Assembly: GCA_910584205.1 (NCBI GenBank)
Contig: CAJUAA010000017.1
Location: forward strand, 1 to 64,000
From: an uncultured Lachnospiraceae bacterium
GTDB lineage: Bacteria; Bacillota; Clostridia; Lachnospirales; Lachnospiraceae
DNA: 64,000 nucleotides
Reading direction: 5' to 3'
A model generated the notes under the pieces. The model did not search any database, was not told the DNA's origin, and worked only from the letters and a program-made list of their open reading frames with translations. Shown piece after piece: positions 15,393-24,228 of the stretch. The position numbers and the translations under genes are program-made. The number at the start of each line of letters is the position of its first letter. The first letter of the stretch is position 1.

Positions 15393-17966
15393 CTACCTTC
15401 CGGAAACCGTGCCCACGGCCGGTATGACCGCCGCCCCCGCCATCTCCTCACAGGAAGCGTGCCGCGAAAGAAGGTCGGACAACTGTGCCATCTCCGACAG
15501 GTTTCCAAGCAGAATCACTCCGCACAGGCGGTTGTTCAGGAGATAATACTTCCGGTATTCGCCTTTCCCCATATCCCGGAATTCCATGGTCTTGTAGAGC
15601 AGGTTGGGATTCTTTCCGTTGTCCCCGGCGGCATAGAGCGCCGTATTCATGCCGTGGAAGGTCAGCGCCGGCTCTGAGAGCGCATATTCCCGCTCCTCTC
15701 CCGCGGCGTTGGCGCCCGCCGTCTTTCCCTGTTCCACCGCCTGAGGCCACACGCCGTAGTTCACGCCCTGATATTCCGCACAGTCTCCGCAGGCATAGAT
15801 ATCCGGCAGACTCGTCTCCATCCTGCTGTTCACCACAACGCCTCTTCCGGTCTCCAGCCCGATCTTCCGGGCCAGCGCCGTATTGGCCCTTACTCCCGCG
15901 GAGATGATGACCAGATCCGCAGGAAACCGTTCTCCATCCTCCAGCGTCACACCGTTCACATGGCTTTCTCCGTCTATGGAACTAATTCGAACATTTGTTC
16001 TTATCTCCACGCCGCATTTTCCGGCGGCCTGCTTCAGCCATTCCCCGGCGGCTTCATCCAGCTGTCTCCCCATCAGTACGGGCGCCGCTTCCAGGACCGT
16101 CACGGCAAGCCCTGCCTTTTTCAGTTCCCAGGCCGCTTCCAGCCCCAGCACACCTCCGCCGATGACGACCGCATCCTTTGCCGTCTCCATCTGCGCCTCC
16201 ACCTTCTGTACGTCTTCCAGGCGCCGGATCGCCGTCACCTCCGGCAGGCTGCTCCCCGGGATCGGCGGGATGAAACACTCGCTTCCCAACGCGTAGATCA
16301 GTTTCGTATAGCCCACCCGGGTCCCGTCGGACAGCTCCGCTTCCTTTTCGGACGGCAGGATGTCCGTCACCCGGGTCCCGGGCGTCAGCTCGATCCGGTT
16401 CTCCCGGTACCACTCTTCCGGCACGATGGCGATCTGCTCCGCCGACAGGCCCGCAGTGATGGACTTGGTCAGCATGGGGCGGTTGTAGGAAAGATAAAGC
16501 TCCTCGTAAATCATCCGGATGCTGCCCGTCCGGTCTCTTTTCCGTATCTCCTGCGCCGCGTAGTATCCGGCCGCCCCGTTCCCCAGGATCACATACCGGT
16601 TTTCCGTATCCCGGACATACCCCGCCGCCTCTTCTTCCACAGGAACAAAATGTTCCTTTCCCACTCCGCACACCGGACAGATTTCCAGGGACGCGTCAAA
16701 GATCTCCCCGCAGACCAGGCATTTCACCAGCTTCCCCGCCTTTTTTCCCGTCCGTCGGTCCGTCTCCTTTTCCTGCACCATACACCCGAACCGGTAGCCG
16801 TACTCATAGGCGCCCACCAGATCCGCCCTGTCCGGTTTGAAGCGCACCCGGAAGCCTTCCGCCACCTGCAGATTCAGCTGCCTCAGCCGCTCCGTCAGAT
16901 GCCCGACTCCTTCCCCGCTCCAGCCATAGCTTCCGAACGCTCCCGCGTACCTGCCGCCGTGGGTGACCGGGAACATGGACAGGGTCAGCTCCCATATGGG
17001 CTTCAGCGCCTCCCCCAGAATCGTCGGCGTCCCCAGCAGGAATCCGTCCGCCTGCAAAAGCTCCTCCGTCACGGCAGCCGCGTCCGCCTCCACCATGTCA
17101 TAAAGTCGCACCTCCACGTCCCCGCTGTCCCGGACGCCCTCGGCGATCTTTTCCGCCAGAAGGCCCGTATACCCATAAGCGCTCACATAGGGGATCACCA
17201 CCCGTTTTCTGTCACTCTGCGCAGGCGCCTTCGACCACTCACCATACCATTCCATCACCTGCCGGACCTGGTCGCCCGTCAGCACCGGCCCATGGCCGGT
17301 ACAGATCATGGAGATATCAAGAGACGCAATCCGTTCCAGCGCTTCCCGCATATATGGTTTGAACGGACCGATGATATGGTCAAAATAATATTTTAACGCA
17401 CGTTCATACTCCTCCTCGGACCGGATACCGTCGGAGACCGCCCCCGGCACGCAGTAATGGGCCCCGAAAGAATCGCAGGTCACCAGAATCTGTTCCTCTT
17501 CGATAAAGGTATACATGGTATCCGGCCAGTGCAGATTAGGAACCGCAAGAAACTGCAGCGTCCTTTTCCCGATGACGAGCTTCTGGCCGTCCTGAACCGG
17601 AAGGCCGGTAAAATCCCGGTTGATGATCTCCCGGAGAAACCCAAGCGCACAGGATGTTGCCAGAATCTTGATCCCGGGATTCCGTTCCAGAAGCCGCTCC
17701 ACACTCCCCGCATGGTCCGGCTCTGTATGGCTCAGCACCAGATAGTCGATGGCATCCACGTCGACGACCTCCTGCAGCATCTCCAGATACGGCTCAAAAA
17801 AACATTCCTTGGCCGTCTCAAACAGGATCGTCTGATCCCCCGTCTTCATCACATAGGAATTGTAGGTGGTTCCGAATTCCGTATACATGATAATGTCAAA
17901 TACTCTCAGTTGTTCGTCCAGGATCCCGGTCCAGTAAAACCCGTCCCGCAGCTTCTCTGCTTTCAT
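15393..17966 (-). CDS. Flavodiiron protein-rubredoxin-NAD(P)H oxidoreductase fusion
   Basis: 857 residues starting at the second ATG (17964-17966), which sits 7 nt from AGGAGG; the first ATG is only 1 nt from it. Residues 1-~250 are the metallo-beta-lactamase-like diiron domain (LSHTEPDHAGS). About 250-400 is a flavodoxin domain (VVIPYVSAYGYTGLLAEKIA). About 410-450 is a rubredoxin domain with two CxxCG motifs (CLVCGEIF and CPVCGVG). About 460-857 is an FAD/NAD oxidoreductase (VILGNGAAGYYAAQEIRKR, IGGGVLGLEAAWELKKAG, CGDCAEY). The enzyme can carry electrons from NAD(P)H to O2 or NO in one chain, detoxifying them for an anaerobe. It is a single-gene unit. Confidence 0.95.
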   Translation of the reverse strand: MKAEKLRDGFYWTGILDEQLRVFDIIMYTEFGTTYNSYVMKTGDQTILFETAKECFFEPYLEMLQEVVDVDAIDYLVLSHTEPDHAGSVERLLERNPGIKILATSCALGFLREIINRDFTGLPVQDGQKLVIGKRTLQFLAVPNLHWPDTMYTFIEEEQILVTCDSFGAHYCVPGAVSDGIRSEEEYERALKYYFDHIIGPFKPYMREALERIASLDISMICTGHGPVLTGDQVRQVMEWYGEWSKAPAQSDRKRVVIPYVSAYGYTGLLAEKIAEGVRDSGDVEVRLYDMVEADAAAVTEELLQADGFLLGTPTILGEALKPIWELTLSMFPVTHGGRYAGAFGSYGWSGEGVGHLTERLRQLNLQVAEGFRVRFKPDRADLVGAYEYGYRFGCMVQEKETDRRTGKKAGKLVKCLVCGEIFDASLEICPVCGVGKEHFVPVEEEAAGYVRDTENRYVILGNGAAGYYAAQEIRKRDRTGSIRMIYEELYLSYNRPMLTKSITAGLSAEQIAIVPEEWYRENRIELTPGTRVTDILPSEKEAELSDGTRVGYTKLIYALGSECFIPPIPGSSLPEVTAIRRLEDVQKVEAQMETAKDAVVIGGGVLGLEAAWELKKAGLAVTVLEAAPVLMGRQLDEAAGEWLKQAAGKCGVEIRTNVRISSIDGESHVNGVTLEDGERFPADLVIISAGVRANTALARKIGLETGRGVVVNSRMETSLPDIYACGDCAEYQGVNYGVWPQAVEQGKTAGANAAGEEREYALSEPALTFHGMNTALYAAGDNGKNPNLLYKTMEFRDMGKGEYRKYYLLNNRLCGVILLGNLSEMAQLSDLLSRHASCEEMAGAAVIPAVGTVSGR

Positions 17967-18037
17967 AAACATGCCTCCTTGTACTGTCTTTTACCTGCCC
18001 TTATTATATACCGGAAGCCTGTTTCCCATTCGCGGCG

Positions 18038-18751
18038 TCAGCCGTCTTTTTCCCCTTCGCTTTCCTCCAGAAGTTCCTGAAGGGCGTCATAATAAATCCT
18101 TTCCGCTTTCTTTCCCTCCTCTGTACGTTCATACGCGTAGTCCTGCCTTCGGACCGGCAGACCCCAAAACCGGCGGGCATACACGTACAGATACGTCCCG
18201 TAGTCCCTTCTGCATGCCGGATTCTCTGTCAGAAGCCGCAGAATATACGCGTCGTTGGGGCAGCCCCCTGACAGGCAGGGAATGCAGTTGGTGTAAAGCT
18301 TGGGCAGGCCCGCGAAAAACAGCTGCAGGAAAAAGAAGCCCCCGTATCCCGGAACCGCCCTGCAAAGCGGCAGCGCGCCGGCGCATACCAGCAGATTCAC
18401 AAGGATTCCTCCTGCGTTATACCGGATATACCGGATCCGCTGAAGCGACGCCGGCGCCATGACGCACTGGCCGCTTCGATCCCGCCGGACGCGAAGGCTC
18501 AGCTTCCCGTCCCCGGACGAGGCAAGACGCAGCGGACCCACCTGACAGAACACCAGTTTGTATCCGCTGCACAGTCCTCCCAGCAGATGTCCCGTCTCAT
18601 GCAGCGCCATATGGATGGCCGAGCCGCAGATCCAGAACAGGACCCACCAGAAGACCGCAGCGGGCGTAAACCCGTACAGACGGCCGATACAGGCCCCATT
18701 GACGAGGATACAGATCACCGGAGCGACCCGGTACAGCAACAGATTCCACAT
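18038..18751 (-). CDS. M50-like (site-2 protease type) membrane protein
   Basis: 237 residues with membrane segments near residues 5-20, 30-50, 105-130 and 137-155. The zinc-binding motif HETGH (HMALHETGHLLGG) lies in the second hydrophobic segment, as in M50 intramembrane proteases. NAGGILVNLLV and GGCPNDAYIL occupy the places of the family's second conserved region and third metal ligand. It lies 74 bp after the membrane-anchored GTPase gene, with a strong hairpin between, and has its own CAGGAGGGAAAAT site. It could be the last gene of the large operon or an independent gene. Substrate unknown. Confidence 0.72.
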   Translation of the reverse strand: MWNLLLYRVAPVICILVNGACIGRLYGFTPAAVFWWVLFWICGSAIHMALHETGHLLGGLCSGYKLVFCQVGPLRLASSGDGKLSLRVRRDRSGQCVMAPASLQRIRYIRYNAGGILVNLLVCAGALPLCRAVPGYGGFFFLQLFFAGLPKLYTNCIPCLSGGCPNDAYILRLLTENPACRRDYGTYLYVYARRFWGLPVRRQDYAYERTEEGKKAERIYYDALQELLEESEGEKDG

Positions 18752-18771
18752 ATTTTCCCTCCTGATTCCGC

Positions 18772-18803
18772 AGACAGGGCGCCCTGTTGCAGGCGCCCTG
18801 TCT
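18772..18803 (-). repeat. Perfect 12-bp hairpin between the large operon and the M50 gene
   Basis: AGACAGGGCGCC (18772-18783) and GGCGCCCTGTCT (18792-18803) flank an 8-nt loop. On the minus strand no T-run follows; the next bases lead into the ribosome-binding site of the M50 gene. It is therefore better read as an mRNA processing or 3'-end stability element than as a classic intrinsic terminator. Confidence 0.7.
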
Positions 18804-18825
18804 CATTTTCTGTCCCCGAACGGGA

Positions 18826-20226
18826 CTATGCCGTTACCTTGATGCTGGAATCCGTCTGCTCCAGAAGCCAGAGCAGCGGGTCCACCACATGTTTCCCTTC
18901 ATAGGGCTCACCCTCATGGTTGTGCCCCAGCGCGCTGCAGGTGAAATAATGCACGCTTTTGAACTTGCTCTCCGCCGTCCGGACGAAATTGCCGGCGCCG
19001 TAGTTCGTAAGGAACTCGCGGCACACTTCGTCGCGGGCGTCCATAAAGCTTTTGCACGTATCCGCATGCTCCGCCAGATACTGCTGCGCCGCCGTCTCAC
19101 CCACTTTTTCTTCCAATGTGGGAACATCGGTCTTGTTGATGAGCACCGCCAGATTGCATTTGAGCATATCCTTGTCCTTTGCGCCCAGCATCTTCTCCAG
19201 ATTGATCAGCATGATGTTCAGAATGTCGTCGAAATCCTTGGAGCTCGCCCCGTAGGAGTTCAGATCGATCTTATCTTCCACCTCCATGGCAAACTGGGCC
19301 AGCGTCAGCGGGTCGATGATGAAGATGAACCCGTTGGCATAACTGTACGCCTGATTGTTCTGGAAATCACTGCTGCTGGAGAACATCTCGCCGGAAATGT
19401 CGTACACATAGATTCTCCGCCCGATCTTCTCCTTCGGCAGCTTCAGCATCATCTTATAAGCCGTCAGGGCATTCAGCTCCGTCTTCAGAAGCCGGATTCC
19501 GCTCTTCAGGGATTTCATCGCCAGCGCGTGGTCCCTCTCGTCCGTCTCTCCGATAAATTCCATCTCCCAGCCCTGCGCCGGCGCCACGTCGCTCATCATC
19601 TGGTCAATGACCATATTGATATAGCAGGTCTTGCCCACCGACGGCCCGCCGATGACCGGGAACGCGTACTGGCGGCTTGCCGTATCGCCGGAAAGCGGGA
19701 AATCACATTCCGGACAGTACGCCTTCAGAGAACCGCGTCCGTTCAGAAACGTGGTCGGAAGCTTCTCCCCGCACAGGCAGGTCCGCTTCAGAATCCCGTA
19801 CCGGCTCGGCACCAGCGCCGTATGCTTCCGTCCGCATCCCGGACACTCATAGACCGGAATCAGGAACGACGCCTGACAGGACGGGTTGGGACACGCGTTC
19901 TTGATCTTGTTCGCAAAGATGTAGATGCGGTCCACCAGCCACAGAAGGCCGAAGCCTATGTAGATGCAGGCAAAGAAAAACAGCAGGACGCCCACATGGA
20001 CGGCCGTGGTGAACGCAGTGATCATGCTCCCGAACACAAAGATCGCCATGGCCGCCACCAGATTCATGCCGCCTCCGATGGAGAAGAACCCCTTCTCCGC
20101 GGACAGGGAAAACTGACGCTTCGCCGAATCAATGTTCAGGATCCACGCATCCCTGATGGTATTCCATAAGTCTACATATCCCTTGCCAAAAAAGTAGCTT
20201 ATTTTAGCAGGTTGCTCTTTCGCCAT
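18826..20226 (-). CDS. Membrane-anchored zinc-ribbon GTPase (DO-GTPase2-like)
   Basis: 466 residues. Two membrane helices (about 54-74 and 78-103) are followed by cysteine pairs forming zinc ribbons (C112/C117, C128/C131, C150/C152, C171/C174). A TRAFAC-type GTPase domain comes next, with Walker A GGPSVGKT (193-200), a DISGE switch motif (DxxG), and LINKTDVP (NKxD). The overall look matches the 'double-GTPase 2' family known from predicted prokaryotic conflict operons; that assignment is from memory of the family. It is the last of eleven closely spaced genes, placing the GTPase at the membrane. It has a good GAGGAGAG site 28 bp after the small membrane protein gene. Confidence 0.82.
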   Translation of the reverse strand: MAKEQPAKISYFFGKGYVDLWNTIRDAWILNIDSAKRQFSLSAEKGFFSIGGGMNLVAAMAIFVFGSMITAFTTAVHVGVLLFFFACIYIGFGLLWLVDRIYIFANKIKNACPNPSCQASFLIPVYECPGCGRKHTALVPSRYGILKRTCLCGEKLPTTFLNGRGSLKAYCPECDFPLSGDTASRQYAFPVIGGPSVGKTCYINMVIDQMMSDVAPAQGWEMEFIGETDERDHALAMKSLKSGIRLLKTELNALTAYKMMLKLPKEKIGRRIYVYDISGEMFSSSSDFQNNQAYSYANGFIFIIDPLTLAQFAMEVEDKIDLNSYGASSKDFDDILNIMLINLEKMLGAKDKDMLKCNLAVLINKTDVPTLEEKVGETAAQQYLAEHADTCKSFMDARDEVCREFLTNYGAGNFVRTAESKFKSVHYFTCSALGHNHEGEPYEGKHVVDPLLWLLEQTDSSIKVTA

Positions 20227-20254
20227 AACTCTTCTCTCCTCTTCTGTACTTTCC

Positions 20255-20467
20255 TCAGGACGCCGTCACCGGAACCCTGTTGCTGTCGATCACATTATGC
20301 TTAAAGGAAATGGCATAATTTTTCAGAGAATGGAAGCCTCCGATGAAAATCCCTCCATAGACCATAATCGCTACAATGATCATGACAACAATTACGATCA
20401 TGACAATCGCGAAGATCGCGCCGTCGTCACTGTCGTGTCCAACCAGACATTTTTTTTCTGTTAACAT
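20255..20467 (-). CDS. Small single-pass membrane protein
   Basis: 70 residues: a polar N terminus (MLTEKKCLVGHDSDDGA), one long very hydrophobic helix (about 18-45, rich in Ile/Val/Met) and a polar tail ending NRVPVTAS. It has a strong AGGAGGTTAAG site and lies 30 bp after the GAP1-like gene and 28 bp before the GTPase gene, so it belongs to the operon. I do not recognise a family. It could anchor or regulate the neighbouring membrane GTPase. Confidence 0.65.
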   Translation of the reverse strand: MLTEKKCLVGHDSDDGAIFAIVMIVIVVMIIVAIMVYGGIFIGGFHSLKNYAISFKHNVIDSNRVPVTAS

Positions 20468-20497
20468 GTTCTTAACCTCCTGTTTTTTAATTTATAG

Positions 20498-23083
20498 TCA
20501 CTTCCTGCGGAAGAAACCACCGAGTTTTTCATGGATCCCTTCTTTGCGCTGTACCTCTTCAAAGAATTCCCCGCACCGCGCTTCGGAGACATCGTCCTTC
20601 ATCCACCGTTTCACATCCTCCAGCTCTTCCCTGTCATAGGACCTCAGATAGCGCAGAAACGGTTTGTACAGCTCCTCCGCCGCCGGATCTCCGGCCGACG
20701 CCTCCAGAAGATAGACGCTGGTCCACGCCGCTATCTTATCCAGACGTTTGCTGTCCTTCTTCTCCAGACGCTTCAAATAGCCGATATATTCGCTGACCGC
20801 GTCCGGAAAGAGATGTTTCCGGTAAAAGATTCCCAGCATGATACGCACATCCGCCGCCGAACACAGCGCCCTCATATAGTCCTCCTGGAAGCATTTGATA
20901 TACGCCTCATAATCCGCGCGTTCAAAATCCGCCAGGGACAGCCGCTCATCCGCGATCTCCTGCATCCGGCTGGCCGGCCTTTTTCTCCGTTCGTTGTCCT
21001 CCCGGAGAATCCGCCCGATCAGCACGGCCCGTACCTTGTCAAAACCGATCCTGCTCACCTTACGGTGCAGCTGGTAGGCCTTTCTTAAAAGCGCCTGGTC
21101 CATCTTCTCCAGCGTTTTGACCCCGCAGCCGTCCAGAACGTCGGTCAGCGCCCGGATGGCGTCCTCATCCTGAAGCTGCTCCTCCTGAAGCTGCTCCAGC
21201 ATACGCAGCGCCGCCTTTTCCTTCGTCTGGCCTTCCAGGCTTCCCAGACACGCCACGATCATGGGGCCGATGGAAAGGCCCTCTTTCCTGCCCGCCACAT
21301 TCCGCATGAGCTTTAAGAATCTCCAGAACTCATCCTCCGGCTTTCTGGAATGCATGATCCGGTATCCACAGAGCAGGGATGTGAAAAGCGACGCCTTGGG
21401 AACCCGGAACATCATCTGCTCCAGCCGTTCGGTCTCCTCCGGCGGGCAGTCCTTCATGGCCTCCACATACACCCTGCACAGACGTTCGAAACGTTCGTTG
21501 GTCTGCAGCTTTCCGGTAATGGCCGTCAGCACCGACGCGAACAGCATGGGCTCCTTCACCGTCACCCGGAGGATACGGACCAGCTCCTCCTCGCTTCCCG
21601 AAACCGTGCACAGATTGTTCAGAAGCGTCCGGAACAGTTTGGAGATGGGCTGACGGTCATTCAGCCCGCCCTCAAAGGAATAGCTGTCCAGAAGCCAGTT
21701 GATATAGAAGCTGTTTGTATACCGGTTCGGATGCCCGCCCAGATACAGGAGCAGCTGATCCACCCCGTCCGAAGAATTCAGATACTTCAGGAATTCCTCA
21801 TACTGTGCGGGTGTGGACTCCCGGATCTCCGCCAGCATGGCGGCCGGCGCCTCGCAGGGCCCTTCCGTCTCGCAGGACAGCTGGTACATGGTCTCCTGCA
21901 GCAGATCGTACAGCGTGTAGATCATGAACGCCGTATTGCTGCAGACGAATTTCCACAGGAGTACAAAATCCTCCACTGGCAGCGTCTCCGTGCTCTCCTG
22001 GATCTTCACCAGCAGGCGGCTTCCCACATCCGAATTTTCCGCCTCCCTGCACCAGGTCTGTCCGAAGCGGATCATGGCGCCCACATCCTCCATTCCGCCC
22101 TCCAGCTCGTCATATTTCAGCAGGCGGTAATACTGCCAGGCGTCGGCGAGGCTGCCGTCGATCCGGTCAAAGGACGTATCCTCCAGAAATTCGCCGAACG
22201 CATTGACCTCCTCAAAATCCATGGTCATGCTGGAAGCCATGGCCTGCGCATACCGGCTGGCCGGGACTCCTTCCGTCATATGCCCTCCCAGGAAATCCAT
22301 GACCATATGGCGGCTGCTCCGGTACTCTGTGGCATAGTTAAAATAATTGGCGTCAGGCCTTACGCCCACCACGTGGAAATCCAGCCCCTCTTCCCGGACT
22401 CTGGGGGAACGCAGGGATTCGTGATCGCCCACATAGGTATGAAAGCCGAATTTCAAAGCCAGCCTGTGGGGCAGGAGCCGCTGCAGCGCGGCGCACCACA
22501 GGACCAGGTTTTCCCTTGTGTCATTCAGGTAAAACGGAACCTTCGCGTCCCGCGCGGCCAGAACCAGCGAGATCAGCTGGGCGAACTCCTCCTCCCGGTC
22601 CATCAGAAACTCATTCAGCTGCTCGTCGTTGATGACAGAGCCGTACTGTTCAATGAACAGGGGCGGCAGCGACGGAACCGGCGAAGGAGCCGCCAGCTCT
22701 TCCTCCGTCATGAACGTCTTCATATAAGGCTCCGCGAACAGCTCTCCCGGCCTGCAGGTAAGCGTTCCCGGCTCAAACACCAGCGCGTAGATGATATAGT
22801 TGCCGAACCGTCCGGAGTAATCCTTTCCCAGATACGTGGACTGCGCCACGCAGTTTCTCCCGCCCGGCAGGCGGAAGCTGGCAAACCCGTAGGGGAACAC
22901 ATCTGTGATCTCCTGGGCCGACGGCGTCAGGTTCAGCTCCTTCGGCGCCATATACTGCATGGCGTCCTTGATCGCCGTGCATTCTTCCTCGGTTATCCCT
23001 CGGGACCGGGAATAGATCATGTAGCCCTTCTCCGTGGAGTCTCCGTTCTTCCATGAAGTATATATGTATTGCAGTGCCTGCAT
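20498..23083 (-). CDS. GTPase-associated protein 1 (GAP1-N/GAP1-M type)
   Basis: 861 residues, soluble. The N-terminal domain (about 1-150) shows the pattern I associate with GAP1-N type 2: YTSWKNGDSTEKGYMIYSRS, then PYGFASFRLPGG and STYLGKDYSGRFGNYIIYAL. The middle part (about 150-300, GAP1-M-like) includes FYLNDTRENLVLWCAALQRLLP and LKFGFHTYVGD. The rest is an alpha-helical repeat-like region that I cannot assign. Family knowledge, from memory of Pfam and comparative-genomics work: such proteins occur next to double-GTPases in predicted conflict systems and are named for that association, not for a proven GAP activity. Here it lies between two GTPase genes (12 bp from one). Confidence 0.78.
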   Translation of the reverse strand: MQALQYIYTSWKNGDSTEKGYMIYSRSRGITEEECTAIKDAMQYMAPKELNLTPSAQEITDVFPYGFASFRLPGGRNCVAQSTYLGKDYSGRFGNYIIYALVFEPGTLTCRPGELFAEPYMKTFMTEEELAAPSPVPSLPPLFIEQYGSVINDEQLNEFLMDREEEFAQLISLVLAARDAKVPFYLNDTRENLVLWCAALQRLLPHRLALKFGFHTYVGDHESLRSPRVREEGLDFHVVGVRPDANYFNYATEYRSSRHMVMDFLGGHMTEGVPASRYAQAMASSMTMDFEEVNAFGEFLEDTSFDRIDGSLADAWQYYRLLKYDELEGGMEDVGAMIRFGQTWCREAENSDVGSRLLVKIQESTETLPVEDFVLLWKFVCSNTAFMIYTLYDLLQETMYQLSCETEGPCEAPAAMLAEIRESTPAQYEEFLKYLNSSDGVDQLLLYLGGHPNRYTNSFYINWLLDSYSFEGGLNDRQPISKLFRTLLNNLCTVSGSEEELVRILRVTVKEPMLFASVLTAITGKLQTNERFERLCRVYVEAMKDCPPEETERLEQMMFRVPKASLFTSLLCGYRIMHSRKPEDEFWRFLKLMRNVAGRKEGLSIGPMIVACLGSLEGQTKEKAALRMLEQLQEEQLQDEDAIRALTDVLDGCGVKTLEKMDQALLRKAYQLHRKVSRIGFDKVRAVLIGRILREDNERRKRPASRMQEIADERLSLADFERADYEAYIKCFQEDYMRALCSAADVRIMLGIFYRKHLFPDAVSEYIGYLKRLEKKDSKRLDKIAAWTSVYLLEASAGDPAAEELYKPFLRYLRSYDREELEDVKRWMKDDVSEARCGEFFEEVQRKEGIHEKLGGFFRRK

Positions 23084-23095
23084 ATCACTCCCCCT

Positions 23096-24211
23096 TTATG
23101 CAGATGGTATGATGCCCTCCTGGGAAAGGATCCACAGGAAGGGATCCGCCACCCGGAAAGGCCGGAATTTCGGAATCTTGTTATCCATATCCGGATTGCT
23201 ACCAAGAGCGCTCAGGCCGAAAAACGCGAAATTCGAAAACTGCGTGGATACCATCTGGTACAGCTCCATTCCCAGCCAGCTTTCCACCAGGCTCTGCATC
23301 TCGTCGTTGGCGTCCTGAAAATCCACCTTGTCAAATACGCCTTTGCGGATATGCGCGGAATCGTTCTTCAGGCAGCTCGCCGGGTCCAGCAGCTCGTCCA
23401 CCGCGTCGATCTTCGTAAACGCAATCGCCAGCGGGATGTCGATCTTTTTGCCCAGATCGGTCATTCCGGAGCCGGTCCGGATGATCTCGATGGTACGGTT
23501 CAGGATCGTATTGACATCCGTATTCTCCTCCGGAAGCCGGATCTTTCCCTGCAGCTCGTCACGGACGGACGGAAGCTGAAGCGGGTCCAGCAGCAGAATG
23601 ATCCCCGAAGAATGGAACAAATACCGGTTAAAGGTCTGCATGGAATCCAGCGAGTTCAGATTCTCGCCTGCAGTGTCAAAAAACGTCAGGGACACCGCGT
23701 CGTTCACCGCCTTGCGGAACAGCTTCCCCTTTCTCTGGAAAATCAGAGAATAGATCAGCGGATCCACATCCCCCGCGTCCGAACCGCGCACGCACGTTTT
23801 CTTCCGGTACAGAGGCTCGTAGAATTCCGTCCGGTAACGGTTGAGCGTCTTGTCGCCGCACGCCATGAGCGCACAGTTGAAGGCCCTTCCGATCTCATTT
23901 TTCAGCTGATTGATGAGCACCGCCACATAGTTGCTCTTTCCGGTCTCCTTGGCCCCGATGACCGCGATGGGATAGCTCTTCGCCGTACCGATGTTCAGCG
24001 GCAGCTCCGCGCCGCATTTGGGACAGATCTTCGTGACCAGCGGCTGCGAGCACTCCTCGCACACCGGCTTTTTCAGATTGGCCGGATGCTGCGGCATCCG
24101 GTCGATGGCATGCTGGCATTTGGAAGAGGTACTCGTATTGGAACAGATATACTCGATGGCGCTGATACTCTGTTCCTCAAAGCACCGGGGACATAAGAAT
24201 TTTCCAATCAT
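23096..24211 (-). CDS. Soluble zinc-ribbon GTPase
   Basis: 371 residues from the second ATG (24209-24211), which is 8 nt from AGGAGG; the first ATG is only 2 nt away. The N terminus holds zinc-ribbon cysteines (C7/C10, C23, C32, C51/C54, C63/C66). A TRAFAC-type GTPase domain follows: Walker A GAKETGKS (86-93), switch motif FFDTAGENL, and AFTKIDAVD, where TKxD replaces NKxD. There is no membrane segment, unlike the second GTPase of the operon. Neighbours are the J-like protein upstream (17 bp) and the GAP1-like protein downstream (12 bp). The two GTPases may work as a pair. Confidence 0.83.
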   Translation of the reverse strand: MIGKFLCPRCFEEQSISAIEYICSNTSTSSKCQHAIDRMPQHPANLKKPVCEECSQPLVTKICPKCGAELPLNIGTAKSYPIAVIGAKETGKSNYVAVLINQLKNEIGRAFNCALMACGDKTLNRYRTEFYEPLYRKKTCVRGSDAGDVDPLIYSLIFQRKGKLFRKAVNDAVSLTFFDTAGENLNSLDSMQTFNRYLFHSSGIILLLDPLQLPSVRDELQGKIRLPEENTDVNTILNRTIEIIRTGSGMTDLGKKIDIPLAIAFTKIDAVDELLDPASCLKNDSAHIRKGVFDKVDFQDANDEMQSLVESWLGMELYQMVSTQFSNFAFFGLSALGSNPDMDNKIPKFRPFRVADPFLWILSQEGIIPSA

Positions 24212-24228
24212 AAACATTCCCTCCTGTT

